From: Phycisphaerae bacterium
Lineage (GTDB): Bacteria > Planctomycetota > Phycisphaerae > JAJVII01
DNA length: 64,000 nt
NCBI GenBank assembly: GCA_022072085.1
Contig: JAJVII010000020.1
Location: forward strand, 124,001-188,000
Direction of reading: 5' to 3'
Shown: in pieces, positions 1-8,257 of the stretch
Numbering within the stretch: position 1 is the first letter of the stretch
How the letters are laid out: each line of letters begins with the position of its first letter
Notes under the pieces: model-generated
The model's input: only the letters and a program-made list of their open reading frames with translations
Databases searched by the model: none
Told to the model about the DNA's origin: nothing
Program-made: the position numbers and the translations under genes

Positions 1-1
1 C

Positions 2-2587
2 GAGGCGACCAACTACTGCCGCATCGGCTTCGGCCCGCGGGCCGACCCCGAGCTGATCCCCGCCGCCTTCCGCGACACGGGCAAGGATTTTCCTGCGGTC
101 ACCGTCGCGGTCGCCAAGCGCAAGGGGACCAACGCGGTCACCGTCGCCAACGCCCTGCTGGGCCGGCTGAAGGAGATCAAACAGGACATCCTGCCCGACA
201 GCGTCTACTACCACGTGACGCGGAACTACGGCCAAACCTCCAACGACAAGGTGAACGAACTGGTCGAGAGCCTCGGCGTCGCGATCGTCATCGTCATCGC
301 CCTGATCGCCGTCACGCTCGGCTGGCGCGAGGGGTTGGTCGTCGCGACGGCCGTCCCGATCACCTTCTCGCTGACGCTGCTGGTGAACTACTGGGCCGGC
401 TACACGATCAACCGCGTGACGCTGTTCGCGCTGATCCTGGCGCTGGGCCTGGTGGTGGACGACCCGATCGTCGATGTCGAGAACATCCACCGGCACTTCC
501 GGCTGCGGCCGAAGAACCCTTTCCAGGCCGTGCTGGACGCCGTCAACGAGGTCCGCCCGCCGATCATCCTGGCGACGCTGGCCGTCATCGTCAGCTTCCT
601 GCCGATGTTCTTCATCACCGGAATGATGGGCCCGTACATGAGGCCGATGGCCCTGAACGTCCCGCTGGCGATGCTCATGTCGCTGCTGGTCGCGTTCACC
701 GTCACGCCGTGGCTGAGCTACCACGTGCTCAAACGCGGCGACGCCCACGGCGCGCCCGAAGCCGAGTTCCGGATCGAGCGGACGCTGCTCTTCCGCGCCT
801 ACCACGCGACGCTTGCTCCGCTGCTGAAGCACCGCGGGCTGCGCTGGGCAGTGCTGGGCGCGACAACGCTGCTGTTCGCGGGGAGCTGCTGGCTGGCGGC
901 CGACCGGCTGGTGCCGCTCAAGATGCTGCCCTACGACAACAAGAACGAGTTCCAGGTCGTGCTGGACATGGACGAGGGGACGACGCTGGAGGATACCGAG
1001 GCGACCGCGGCGGAGATGGCCGCCTGGCTGCGCACGCAGGCCGAGGTGACCGACGTCACCAGCTACGCCGGCCTGGGCAGCCCGATGGACTTCAACGGCA
1101 TGGTGCGGCACTACTACATGCGCGCCGGGGCCAACGTCGCCGACCTGCGCGTCAACATTGTCCACAAGAAGGAGCGCGTCCAGCAGAGCCACGAGATCGC
1201 CCTGCGCATCCGCGACGAACTCCAGAAGATCGCCGACCGCCACCACGCGTCCATGAAGATTGTCGAGATTCCGCCGGGCCCGCCGGTGCTCTCGACCGTC
1301 GTGGCCGAGGTCTACGGCAAGCCCTACACCCCCTACGCCGAGATGATCGACGCCGCCGAAACAGTCAAGCGGCGGCTGGCCCAGGAGGAGGGCGTCGTCG
1401 ACGTCGACAGCACTGTCGAGGCCAGGCAGCGGCTGTGGCGGTTCGTGCCCGACCGCGAGAAGGCCCGCCTGTCGTTCGTCGGCGAAAACCAGATTGCTCA
1501 GGCGCTGTCGGCTGCCAACGGCGGCTGGCAGGTCGCGGTCCTGCACGACGAGCACGACGTGAACCCCACGATGATCGAGCTGCGCCTGCCGCGGACCGAC
1601 CGCACGACTGTCGATGAACTGTCGGCGGTCTCGGTGACCCCGACGAGCGGCCAATCGCCCGTGCGGCTGTCGGAACTGGGCCAGTGGAAGGATCTGACCC
1701 GCGAGCAGCCGGTCTATCACAAGAACCTCGCCCGCGTGGTCTACGTGACCGCTGAGATGGCCGGTCGCCCGCCGGCCGAGGCGATCCTCGACATCCAGGC
1801 CGACCGGACGAAGCTGGGGTCGGGGGACGGGGGGCAGGGGTCGGAAGAGAACGCGCGGGCATCGTCGGTCGCGGCATCGGGCGATTCCCGATCCCCGATC
1901 CCCGATCCCCGCCATCTCTCCGAGCGCAGCTTCATCGACAACGGCGCGGGCGTCGCCTGGAGCGTGCCCGACGACGTGACCGTCAAGTGGAACGGGGAAG
2001 GGGAGTGGAAGATCACGCTGGACGTCTTCCGCGACCTGGGCATCGCGTTCGCCGCCGCCTGCCTGGGCATCTACATCCTGCTGGTCTACGAGACCCGCAG
2101 CTACCTGATGCCGCTGATCCTGATGATCTCGATCCCGCTGACCATCATCGGGATCATGCCGGGCTTCTGGCTGCTCAACGCGCTGGGCGGCGTGCCGGTC
2201 GCCGGCTGGCCGAACCCGACCTTCTTCACCGCCACCGCGATGATCGGCATGATCGCGCTGTCGGGCATCGCGGTCCGCAACGCGATCCTGCTGATCGAGT
2301 TCGTCCACAAGGCCCTGGCCCAGGGCAAGAGCTGCACGCTGGCCCTGTGCGAGAGCGGCGCGGTCCGCTTCCGGCCGATCTTCCTGACCGCCGGCACCGC
2401 GATGCTGGCCGCGTGGCCGATCACGCTGGACCCGATCTTCTCCGGCCTGGCCTGGGCGCTCATCTTCGGCCTGTTCGTTTCCACCGCCTTCACGCTCATC
2501 ATCATCCCGGTGGTCTACTACATGGCCTACGGCAAACGCCACGCCGCCGAAGCGGCTGCCAGGCAGGCGGCGACTCCACAGAAGTGA
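2..2587 (+). CDS. RND efflux pump inner-membrane subunit, 5' end missing
   Basis: This is the C-terminal ~861 residues of an AcrB/HAE-type RND permease, which uses the proton gradient to export substrates through a periplasmic adaptor and an outer-membrane channel. The frame stays open to the window edge, so roughly the first quarter of a usual ~1,050-residue protein lies outside. TM4 carries the proton-relay pair in VVDDPIVDVEN. The TM10 segment reads VRNAILLIEF, with Arg where AcrB has Lys940. Hydrophobic clusters near 270-760 and 2030-2540 are the two membrane halves, and the periplasmic porter lies between them. Before TM7 there is a ~35-residue Gly/Ser/Pro-rich insertion encoded by G-tract and GATCCCC repeats (about 1812-1912). 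It looks like an in-frame repeat insertion. The substrate cannot be told; adaptor genes would be expected upstream. Confidence 0.93.
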   Translation, partial: EATNYCRIGFGPRADPELIPAAFRDTGKDFPAVTVAVAKRKGTNAVTVANALLGRLKEIKQDILPDSVYYHVTRNYGQTSNDKVNELVESLGVAIVIVIALIAVTLGWREGLVVATAVPITFSLTLLVNYWAGYTINRVTLFALILALGLVVDDPIVDVENIHRHFRLRPKNPFQAVLDAVNEVRPPIILATLAVIVSFLPMFFITGMMGPYMRPMALNVPLAMLMSLLVAFTVTPWLSYHVLKRGDAHGAPEAEFRIERTLLFRAYHATLAPLLKHRGLRWAVLGATTLLFAGSCWLAADRLVPLKMLPYDNKNEFQVVLDMDEGTTLEDTEATAAEMAAWLRTQAEVTDVTSYAGLGSPMDFNGMVRHYYMRAGANVADLRVNIVHKKERVQQSHEIALRIRDELQKIADRHHASMKIVEIPPGPPVLSTVVAEVYGKPYTPYAEMIDAAETVKRRLAQEEGVVDVDSTVEARQRLWRFVPDREKARLSFVGENQIAQALSAANGGWQVAVLHDEHDVNPTMIELRLPRTDRTTVDELSAVSVTPTSGQSPVRLSELGQWKDLTREQPVYHKNLARVVYVTAEMAGRPPAEAILDIQADRTKLGSGDGGQGSEENARASSVAASGDSRSPIPDPRHLSERSFIDNGAGVAWSVPDDVTVKWNGEGEWKITLDVFRDLGIAFAAACLGIYILLVYETRSYLMPLILMISIPLTIIGIMPGFWLLNALGGVPVAGWPNPTFFTATAMIGMIALSGIAVRNAILLIEFVHKALAQGKSCTLALCESGAVRFRPIFLTAGTAMLAAWPITLDPIFSGLAWALIFGLFVSTAFTLIIIPVVYYMAYGKRHAAEAAARQAATPQK
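1812..1912. repeat. G-tract/GATCCCC repeat inserted in the RND gene
   Basis: Four G-runs of 4-6 bases, separated by two bases each, lie at 1816-1840. About 40 bp later come three copies of GATCCCC on the same strand (1881-1911). The two halves are roughly complementary (GGGGTCGGGG against CCCCGATCCCC), so the block is an imperfect inverted repeat and each half could form a G-quadruplex on one strand. It is read in frame as a low-complexity loop. Confidence 0.7.
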
Positions 2588-2916
2588 TCCGGTGGAGGGC
2601 CCTCGCCAGGCTCGATGGTCCGGTGTCCGACGGGTTCCGGCGATTCTGCGGTCCCGTGCGGCCATGTTGCGATGGGTAAACACTTTGCCCAGTGCATGTT
2701 GCGAAAACGCAACATCCGGCCAGTCGCAGGACTTGGGCCAGACTCGCAATTCGTAGCATCAAAGTCCAGTATGGAAAGGAGTTACGGCGGTCCGCCGGGT
2801 GATCTCTTTGGGCGGGGCGTTGCTGGCATGCGGATTGCATACAATTGCGACGAGTCAGTGGGTCCGCGTTCTTCCCCTTGGCCCGGTGAGAGAGCCAGCC
2901 CGAGGAGGGAGTGAAG
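2588..2916. other. Intergenic region with ATGTTGCG repeats
   Basis: No gene was found in these 329 bases. They hold three copies of ATGTTGCG: 2664-2671 and 2696-2703 in direct orientation 32 bp apart, and 2708-2715 inverted, so that the last two form an 8-bp stem with an AAAA loop. The perfect palindrome GAGGGCCCTC lies just after the RND stop. The hairpin has no T-run and is more like a protein-binding site than an intrinsic terminator. It could regulate the downstream subtilase; that is inference. Confidence 0.5.
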
Positions 2917-4563
2917 ATGAATACTCGCCGTGGTTTCATTTTCGTCGTTGTCGCATGCGCCCTTCTGTCGGCGGCCTCCGCGTCGCGGGCCGACACGCTG
3001 TCCCAGGTGGCCGTAGATATCGGGGCCGACACCTTTTACAGCCACGGATATGACGGCAGCGGCGTGATCATCGGCAACGTCGAAGCCGGTTTGACCCGCA
3101 ACGACCACCAGGCTCTGCCCGCCACGACCGTGACCCAGCAGGTTCACTGGGACGGCGTCAACCCGACGACCTCGGTCAACCGCGTGCAGAGCCACGCGAC
3201 GCAGGTCGGCGGGACGATGGTCGCCCAGGACAACGCGACGACGGGCAAGGGCATCGCCTACGGGGCTCAGCTCTGGAGCGGCCAGATCGCCACCAGCTTC
3301 GGCTCGGGCGGCAGCTTCTCCATCAGCGGCAACTCGCTGCTCTATCCGCTGATGCTGTTCGGGCAGATCGGGATCAGCAGCCAGAAGGCCGACGTCATCA
3401 ACTCGAGCTGGGGCGCGACCGACGACACCGGCAACACCATCATCAACGTCATCTACGACTACCTGGCCAACAGCCAGGGGGTGACGATGGTCGTGTCGGC
3501 CGGCAACAACGGACAGGGCGCCGGGACCGTCGGCACGCCGGGCAACAGTTGGAACGTGATTACCGTCGGCGCGATCGGCTCGACGCAGACCGTGACGAGC
3601 TGGTCCAGCGGCGGGCCGACCGGCTCGTTCAACCTGGCGGGCACGCGGACCAAGCCCGACATCGTCGCGCCGGGTCTCTCGATCACCATGCCGACCACCG
3701 GCGGGTCGGCTGCCTACGCGACGGCCAGCGGCACGAGCTTCAGTTCGCCGATCACCGCGGCCGCCGCTGCCCTGGTCATCGACTACGGCAAGGACAGCGG
3801 GCGGAGCACCGACCCGAGGCTGATCAAGGCCGTGCTGATGAACTCGGCGACCAAGCTGACCGGCTGGAGCCAGCAGGTCGGCTACTACGGAACCACCCGC
3901 ATCAACTACACGCCGGTGGACGGCGCCCAGGGCGCCGGGGCGCTCAACCTGACGCAGGCCTGGACGCAGTATTCGGCCAGCACGGGGACCGGGTCCAAGC
4001 CCGGCGACGTCGGGCTGACCGGCTGGGACGTCAACGTCGTCGCCCAGAACGCGCCGCAGGACTACACGATCAACCAGTCGCTGCACGCCGGCCAGACGCT
4101 GACGGCCACGCTGATCTGGTTCATGGACCGCACCGTGGGCAACTACAACGCGGCCGCCTCCAACCCCTATCCCAGCACGACCTTCAGCAACGACAGCTTC
4201 GACGACTTGGACCTGCTGCTCTACAAGGCCGACGTCAACGGGGACCCGACCGGCGACCCCATCGTCGCCAGCATCAGCGGCTGGAGCCCGGGCAGTCCGA
4301 CCGACCCGACCACCGCGGTCTACGGGCTGGACAGCGTCGAGCACATCTACTTCGACATCACCGACCCGGGCGACTACGTCCTGCGGGTCCGTTGGGCCGG
4401 CGAGGTCTTCGACTTCGTCAGCGACGCCCAGAGCGAGAACTACGCTCTGGCCTGGTCGGTCACCCCCGAGCCGGGCACGATCCTGCTGCTGATCCTCGGC
4501 GGCGCGGCGATCCTCGCGCTGGCGGCCCGGCGGCGTCCGGTCCCGGCGCGCGTCGCTGCGTGA
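2917..4563 (+). CDS. Secreted subtilisin-like (S8) protease with PEP-CTERM tail
   Basis: A 548-residue serine protease exported by an N-terminal signal peptide ending near ASASRA. The start is ATG 2917, because GGAGG at 2904-2908 is eight bases upstream; GTG 2911 is too close. S8 motifs in order are: GNVEAG (residues 53-58) at the catalytic-Asp position, where Glu57 replaces Asp; SHATQVGGT with catalytic His93; SAGNNG with oxyanion Asn197; and SGTSFSSP with catalytic Ser274. A beta-rich region (about 350-510) follows. The tail is TPEPG, then a hydrophobic helix, then ARRR. This is the PEP-CTERM sorting signal that exosortase/EpsH-type enzymes process in exopolysaccharide-making bacteria. No exosortase gene is in the window. 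If the Asp-to-Glu change is not tolerated the protein could be inactive. Confidence 0.9.
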   Translation: MNTRRGFIFVVVACALLSAASASRADTLSQVAVDIGADTFYSHGYDGSGVIIGNVEAGLTRNDHQALPATTVTQQVHWDGVNPTTSVNRVQSHATQVGGTMVAQDNATTGKGIAYGAQLWSGQIATSFGSGGSFSISGNSLLYPLMLFGQIGISSQKADVINSSWGATDDTGNTIINVIYDYLANSQGVTMVVSAGNNGQGAGTVGTPGNSWNVITVGAIGSTQTVTSWSSGGPTGSFNLAGTRTKPDIVAPGLSITMPTTGGSAAYATASGTSFSSPITAAAAALVIDYGKDSGRSTDPRLIKAVLMNSATKLTGWSQQVGYYGTTRINYTPVDGAQGAGALNLTQAWTQYSASTGTGSKPGDVGLTGWDVNVVAQNAPQDYTINQSLHAGQTLTATLIWFMDRTVGNYNAAASNPYPSTTFSNDSFDDLDLLLYKADVNGDPTGDPIVASISGWSPGSPTDPTTAVYGLDSVEHIYFDITDPGDYVLRVRWAGEVFDFVSDAQSENYALAWSVTPEPGTILLLILGGAAILALAARRRPVPARVAA

Positions 4564-4635
4564 GTTTGCGACTGCCGCTCTGCACAAGAGCCGATCTTGC
4601 CGGCGCTGGCCGTGTCGCGGCGTGCGGGCAACCCC

Positions 4636-4641
4636 TATAAT
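4636..4641 (+). promoter_or_regulatory. TATAAT -10 box, apparently leaderless start of rarA
   Basis: A consensus TATAAT ends six bases before ATG 4648. Transcription would therefore begin at or next to the start codon, giving a leaderless mRNA. No Shine-Dalgarno sequence is present before this ATG, which fits. No good -35 box is seen. Confidence 0.5.
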
Positions 4642-4647
4642 GTCGCC

Positions 4648-6012
4648 ATGGACCTGTTCGAGAAAGAGCGGGCGGAACGCCGCCGCAAGGTCGAGCCGCT
4701 GCCGGTGCGGATGCGTCCCCGGACGCTCGACGAGTTCGTCGGGCAGGGCCACTTCCTCGGCGAAGGCAAGCTGCTGCGGCGGATGATCCAGGCCGATCGG
4801 CTGACCTCGCTGATCTTCTACGGCCCGCCCGGCTGCGGCAAGACGACGCTGGCCCGCATCATCGCCAACGAGACGGTCGCTGCGTTCCACCAGGTCAACG
4901 CCGCCGCCGTCGGCGTGAAGGAAATCCGCGAGATCCTCGACACCGCCCGCGGGAACCTCGAAACCGCCGGCCGCCGCACCGTCCTGTTCATCGACGAACT
5001 GCACCGCTTCAGCCGTGCCCAGCAGGACGTGCTGCTGGAGGACGTCGAGAGCGGCGTGGTGCTGCTGATCGGGGCGACGACGCAGAATCCCTTCTTCGCG
5101 ATCAACTCGCCGCTGCTGTCACGCAGCCAGATATTCCAGTTTCAGCCGCTGGTTGAGGACGACGTGAAGTCGCTGCTGGCGCGGGCGTTGACCGACGCCG
5201 AGCGTGGGCTGGGCAAGTACGAGGTTGAACTGGCGCCCGAGGCCCGCGACTTCCTGGCCACGATCTGCGACGGCGACGCCCGCCGGGCGCTGGCGGCCCT
5301 GGAGGTGGCGGTGCTATCGCAGGTCGGGCGGATCAGCCGGGGCGAGCGGATCGTCGTCGACCTGGCCGTCGCCGAGGAGTCGATCCAGCGCAAGGCGATG
5401 GACTACGACGCGACGGGCGACCAGCACTACGACGCGGCGTCGGCGTTCATCAAGAGCATGCGCGGCAGCGATCCGGACGCGGCCATCTACTGGATGGCCC
5501 GCATGCTGGAGAGCGGCGAGGACCCGCGGTTCGTCGCCCGCCGCGTGGTGATCTGTGCAGCCGAGGACGTGGGCAACGCCGACCCGTTCGCCCTGGTGTT
5601 GGCGAACGCGGCGGTGCAGGCGACGGAGTTCGTCGGCCTGCCGGAGTGCCAGCTCATCCTGGCCCAGGCGGTGACGTATATCGCGTGCAGCCCCAAGAGC
5701 AACGCGTCGGCGATGGCGATCTGGACGGCGGCCGAGGACGTGAAGAAGCAGCGGACGATCCCCGTGCCGATCCACCTGCGCGACGCGAACTACAAAGGCG
5801 CCGAGCAGTTCGGGCATCAGAAGGACTACAAGTACGCCCACGACTACGAGGGCGGCTACGTCGTGCAGGACTACCTGGGGGTGGACAAGGCCTACTACCA
5901 GCCGACCGACCGCGGCCGCGAGGCGAGGTTCAGGGAGTACCTCGCCAGGCTCCGCGCCTTCCGCGAGCAGGCGATGGACAAGGGGCAGGGGCCCGCGAAG
6001 TCGTCCGACTGA
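4648..6012 (+). CDS. rarA: RarA/MgsA-family AAA+ recombination factor
   Basis: A 454-residue AAA+ ATPase of the RarA/MgsA/WRNIP1 family, related to clamp-loader subunits, which acts at stalled replication forks and binds SSB and DNA ends. The N-terminus has the family phrase RPRTLDEFVGQ. Walker A is GPPGCGKTT (about residue 59), Walker B is VLFIDELHRF, and sensor 1 is GATTQNPFF. The C-terminal half has the family's tetramerisation region, including the typical HLRDANYKGA and YKYAHDY segments. Length matches the family (~440-460). ATG 4648 is chosen because homology begins there and a TATAAT box lies just upstream. The gene converges on the radical SAM gene with a 20-base gap. Confidence 0.95.
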   Translation: MDLFEKERAERRRKVEPLPVRMRPRTLDEFVGQGHFLGEGKLLRRMIQADRLTSLIFYGPPGCGKTTLARIIANETVAAFHQVNAAAVGVKEIREILDTARGNLETAGRRTVLFIDELHRFSRAQQDVLLEDVESGVVLLIGATTQNPFFAINSPLLSRSQIFQFQPLVEDDVKSLLARALTDAERGLGKYEVELAPEARDFLATICDGDARRALAALEVAVLSQVGRISRGERIVVDLAVAEESIQRKAMDYDATGDQHYDAASAFIKSMRGSDPDAAIYWMARMLESGEDPRFVARRVVICAAEDVGNADPFALVLANAAVQATEFVGLPECQLILAQAVTYIACSPKSNASAMAIWTAAEDVKKQRTIPVPIHLRDANYKGAEQFGHQKDYKYAHDYEGGYVVQDYLGVDKAYYQPTDRGREARFREYLARLRAFREQAMDKGQGPAKSSD

Positions 6013-6032
6013 TCCTCAATGCAGAACGACCA

Positions 6033-7919
6033 TCACTTCCCGCTGTCGGCGCCGGCGGCGGGGCGCAGGGCGGTCAGGTCGAGTTGGATGAGCTGCGGGT
6101 GCGGGGCGCCGGGCAGGGCGTGGGCGGCCAGGTCGCCCTGGACGCTCCGCATCGGGATCGTGCCGACCGGCGGCTTGCTCTTGCGGGTGATGTACCGCTG
6201 GCCTCGCATCAGCCGGGTCATCCATCCGAACGTCCGGCGGATCGTCTGGGAGACCCCCCACATGCCGATGATCTGCATGGTGAAGTCGGCCAGGTAGAGC
6301 TTGCTCTTGGGCCAGACCAGGGCCTGCATCGCCCGCAGTGGATTGTAGAAGTAGAGGTAGGCGGCCATGATGTTGGCCTGCTTGATCCACGGCCGCGGGT
6401 GCCGCGACGCGATGACGAAGTTGGCGTCCAGCATGTGCGGTTCGATCGTCTTGCCGGCGACGGTGTTATAGGCCAGCCCGGAGGTGAAGCACTCCTCGTA
6501 GAGCTTGCTGCCGGTGGCCGGACTGATCATCAGCACCTGGAGGCTGATCGCCCCGGCCTTGCGCAGCAGGCGAACCTGGTTGATCAGCCCGTAGGGCTTG
6601 TCGGCGAAGCTCACCAGCGGCTGGTCGTCGAAGTGCATCATCATCGGCATCGGCAGGATGCCGACGCGCTTGAGCATCCGGAACGCCTGGGCGGTCTTGT
6701 CTTCGCTCTGGCCTTTCTTGATGAGCGTCGCGGTCATATCCTCGACGCCCAGCCACAGCCCCCGTACGCCGGACTTGCGGGCCAGCTTCAGGTTCTCGTG
6801 GCCCATCTTCAGCGTGTCGTGGACCGTGACCTCGGTGCCCCAGCGGAACCGCTGGCGCGGCCGCCCGCGGCGGCGGTCGTAGACGCGCGTCCGCAGCAGC
6901 TCGGTGCAGATTTCGATCGCCCGCTCGTGGTTGTTGAAGAAGTTGTCGTCGGTGCCGAAGAAGAACCGAATGCCGTATTCGCTGTGCAGCCGCGTCATCT
7001 CGTCGGAGATGCGCTGCGGGCTCTTGAGCCGGTGCTGCCGCTGGTTGTAGGCGGGAATCGGGCAGTAGGGGCAGGCAAACTTGCACCCGAACGTCAGCAC
7101 CAGCGAGCCGATCGGCGAAAACTTGTTCACCCGCGAGGCGTCCAGCGCCCGGCTGGCCAGCGTCTCGCCGCGGCTGGGCGGCTCGAGCAGCCGATAGCCG
7201 TGCACCGGGTGCGGCGTCTCGTCCAGGTCGCCCACCAGCCGCTGGATGCCGGTGTCGACGAGTTCCTCGGCCACCCCGTCGGTCGAGCCCGGGGCGTAGA
7301 CCAGCCCGGGGATGCCGTCCAGCAGGCCGCTGTTGCGGGCCCGCAGGAAGGTCGTGCGGATCGGTTCGCCCGTGTGGCGGAGCTGGAGCAGCGCCTCCAT
7401 CAGGCCCAGCAGCACGAACTCCTCGCCGGTCACCGCGACGTCCGCGCCCCAGCGGTCGTTGGGGTCGGGGCTGAAGACGTCCCAGGGCTCGTAGATGGTC
7501 TTGGGGCCGCCGGCGATGATGAGCGGCCGGCGGGCCGGCTCGATCCGACAGGCGTCGCGGATGAGCTTCTTGCACTCGGCCCCGTGAATCTGCATGCTCG
7601 AGACCATGAACAGGTCCGGCACGCGGCCGTCCAGCTTCATCCGCGACGGGCGGAAGTTGCGGTTCCACTGCTGAAGCACGATGCGGGTCTTCTCGAAGCC
7701 GGCGTCGTACATCGCCGACCCGATCGCCCGAACGCCGGCCGGCGCCATCCGCAGGTCGGCATAGATGAACGGCAGCATCCGCGTGCGATGGTCGAACGCG
7801 CACGCGATGACCGATGTCAGGTCGTGCTGGGGGGCCATCTGGCGAAGCCGGCTGCGCAGCGCAGTCAGTTCGCCGGGCTTGAGCAGTTCGTCTCCCCGGG
7901 TCCTGCGGGGCAACTCCAT
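6033..7919 (-). CDS. B12-binding radical SAM protein
   Basis: A 628-residue cytosolic enzyme with an N-terminal cobalamin-binding-like Rossmann domain (about 30-230; IIAGGPKTIYEP and GADVAVTGEEF resemble the domain's later strands) and a radical SAM barrel. The [4Fe-4S]/SAM motif C-x3-C-x2-C is seen as CKFACPYC near residue 280. This class usually performs methyl transfers or ring chemistry on unreactive carbons. The C-terminal ~150 residues have a basic stretch and two weakly hydrophobic parts and could bind a lipid-like substrate or a membrane. AAGGA stands 7-8 bases before ATG 7919. The gene is single, so context gives no substrate. Hopanoid- or lipid-modifying relatives are possible but cannot be assigned. 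Confidence 0.88.
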   Translation of the reverse strand: MELPRRTRGDELLKPGELTALRSRLRQMAPQHDLTSVIACAFDHRTRMLPFIYADLRMAPAGVRAIGSAMYDAGFEKTRIVLQQWNRNFRPSRMKLDGRVPDLFMVSSMQIHGAECKKLIRDACRIEPARRPLIIAGGPKTIYEPWDVFSPDPNDRWGADVAVTGEEFVLLGLMEALLQLRHTGEPIRTTFLRARNSGLLDGIPGLVYAPGSTDGVAEELVDTGIQRLVGDLDETPHPVHGYRLLEPPSRGETLASRALDASRVNKFSPIGSLVLTFGCKFACPYCPIPAYNQRQHRLKSPQRISDEMTRLHSEYGIRFFFGTDDNFFNNHERAIEICTELLRTRVYDRRRGRPRQRFRWGTEVTVHDTLKMGHENLKLARKSGVRGLWLGVEDMTATLIKKGQSEDKTAQAFRMLKRVGILPMPMMMHFDDQPLVSFADKPYGLINQVRLLRKAGAISLQVLMISPATGSKLYEECFTSGLAYNTVAGKTIEPHMLDANFVIASRHPRPWIKQANIMAAYLYFYNPLRAMQALVWPKSKLYLADFTMQIIGMWGVSQTIRRTFGWMTRLMRGQRYITRKSKPPVGTIPMRSVQGDLAAHALPGAPHPQLIQLDLTALRPAAGADSGK

Positions 7920-8087
7920 ATCTCATCCTTCCCTGGAAGGTCGATCGGCAAACACCTGGGACGCACGCGATTGCGGCGCGTCCCGAACGTCATGCCCGGC
8001 GTCCGTCGTCGGCCGACTGGAGCGGTCTTCGCGATGTTCGATGGCAGGCTCCCACCGCTGCTTCGCCTCAACACCCGGGCTGGGACC

Positions 8088-8093
8088 ATTATA
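8088..8093 (-). promoter_or_regulatory. Candidate -10 box for the radical SAM gene
   Basis: TATAAT on the reverse strand, about 170 bases before ATG 7919. The -35 position (TTTTCC with a 17-base spacer) is poor, so the call rests on the -10 hexamer alone. Confidence 0.35.
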
Positions 8094-8199
8094 GTCCGCC
8101 AATCCTGACTGGAAAAGTGCTATATCGCAATTCCCATCGCGCCACGGGCACTGGCCCGTGCGCGACGCCCGCGCGGGCCGCGCCGATGGAACCGGCATC

Positions 8200-8227
8200 T
8201 TGCCACTGTCGGCAGCCAAGGTATAGT
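8200..8227 (+). promoter_or_regulatory. Sigma70-type promoter of the DUF5107-TPR gene
   Basis: TTGCCA at 8200-8205, a 16-base spacer, and TATAGT at 8222-8227. The predicted transcript would start near 8234 and carry GGAGG at 8243-8247 and ATG at 8258, a short leader of about 24 bases. With the reverse-strand candidate at 8088 this accounts for the 338-base divergent gap (7920-8257), in which I see nothing else. Confidence 0.6.
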
Positions 8228-8257
8228 GGCCGGGAATGTACAGGAGGCGTACCCCCC

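Noticed and set aside
2782-5004. A 740-residue reverse-strand open frame
   Set aside because: It lies antisense to the subtilase and rarA genes, has biased Arg/Gly/Val/Asp composition and no recognisable motifs; it is a by-product of high GC.
5646-8108. An 820-residue forward open frame
   Set aside because: It runs out of frame through rarA and antisense to the radical SAM gene, and its composition mirrors that shadow.
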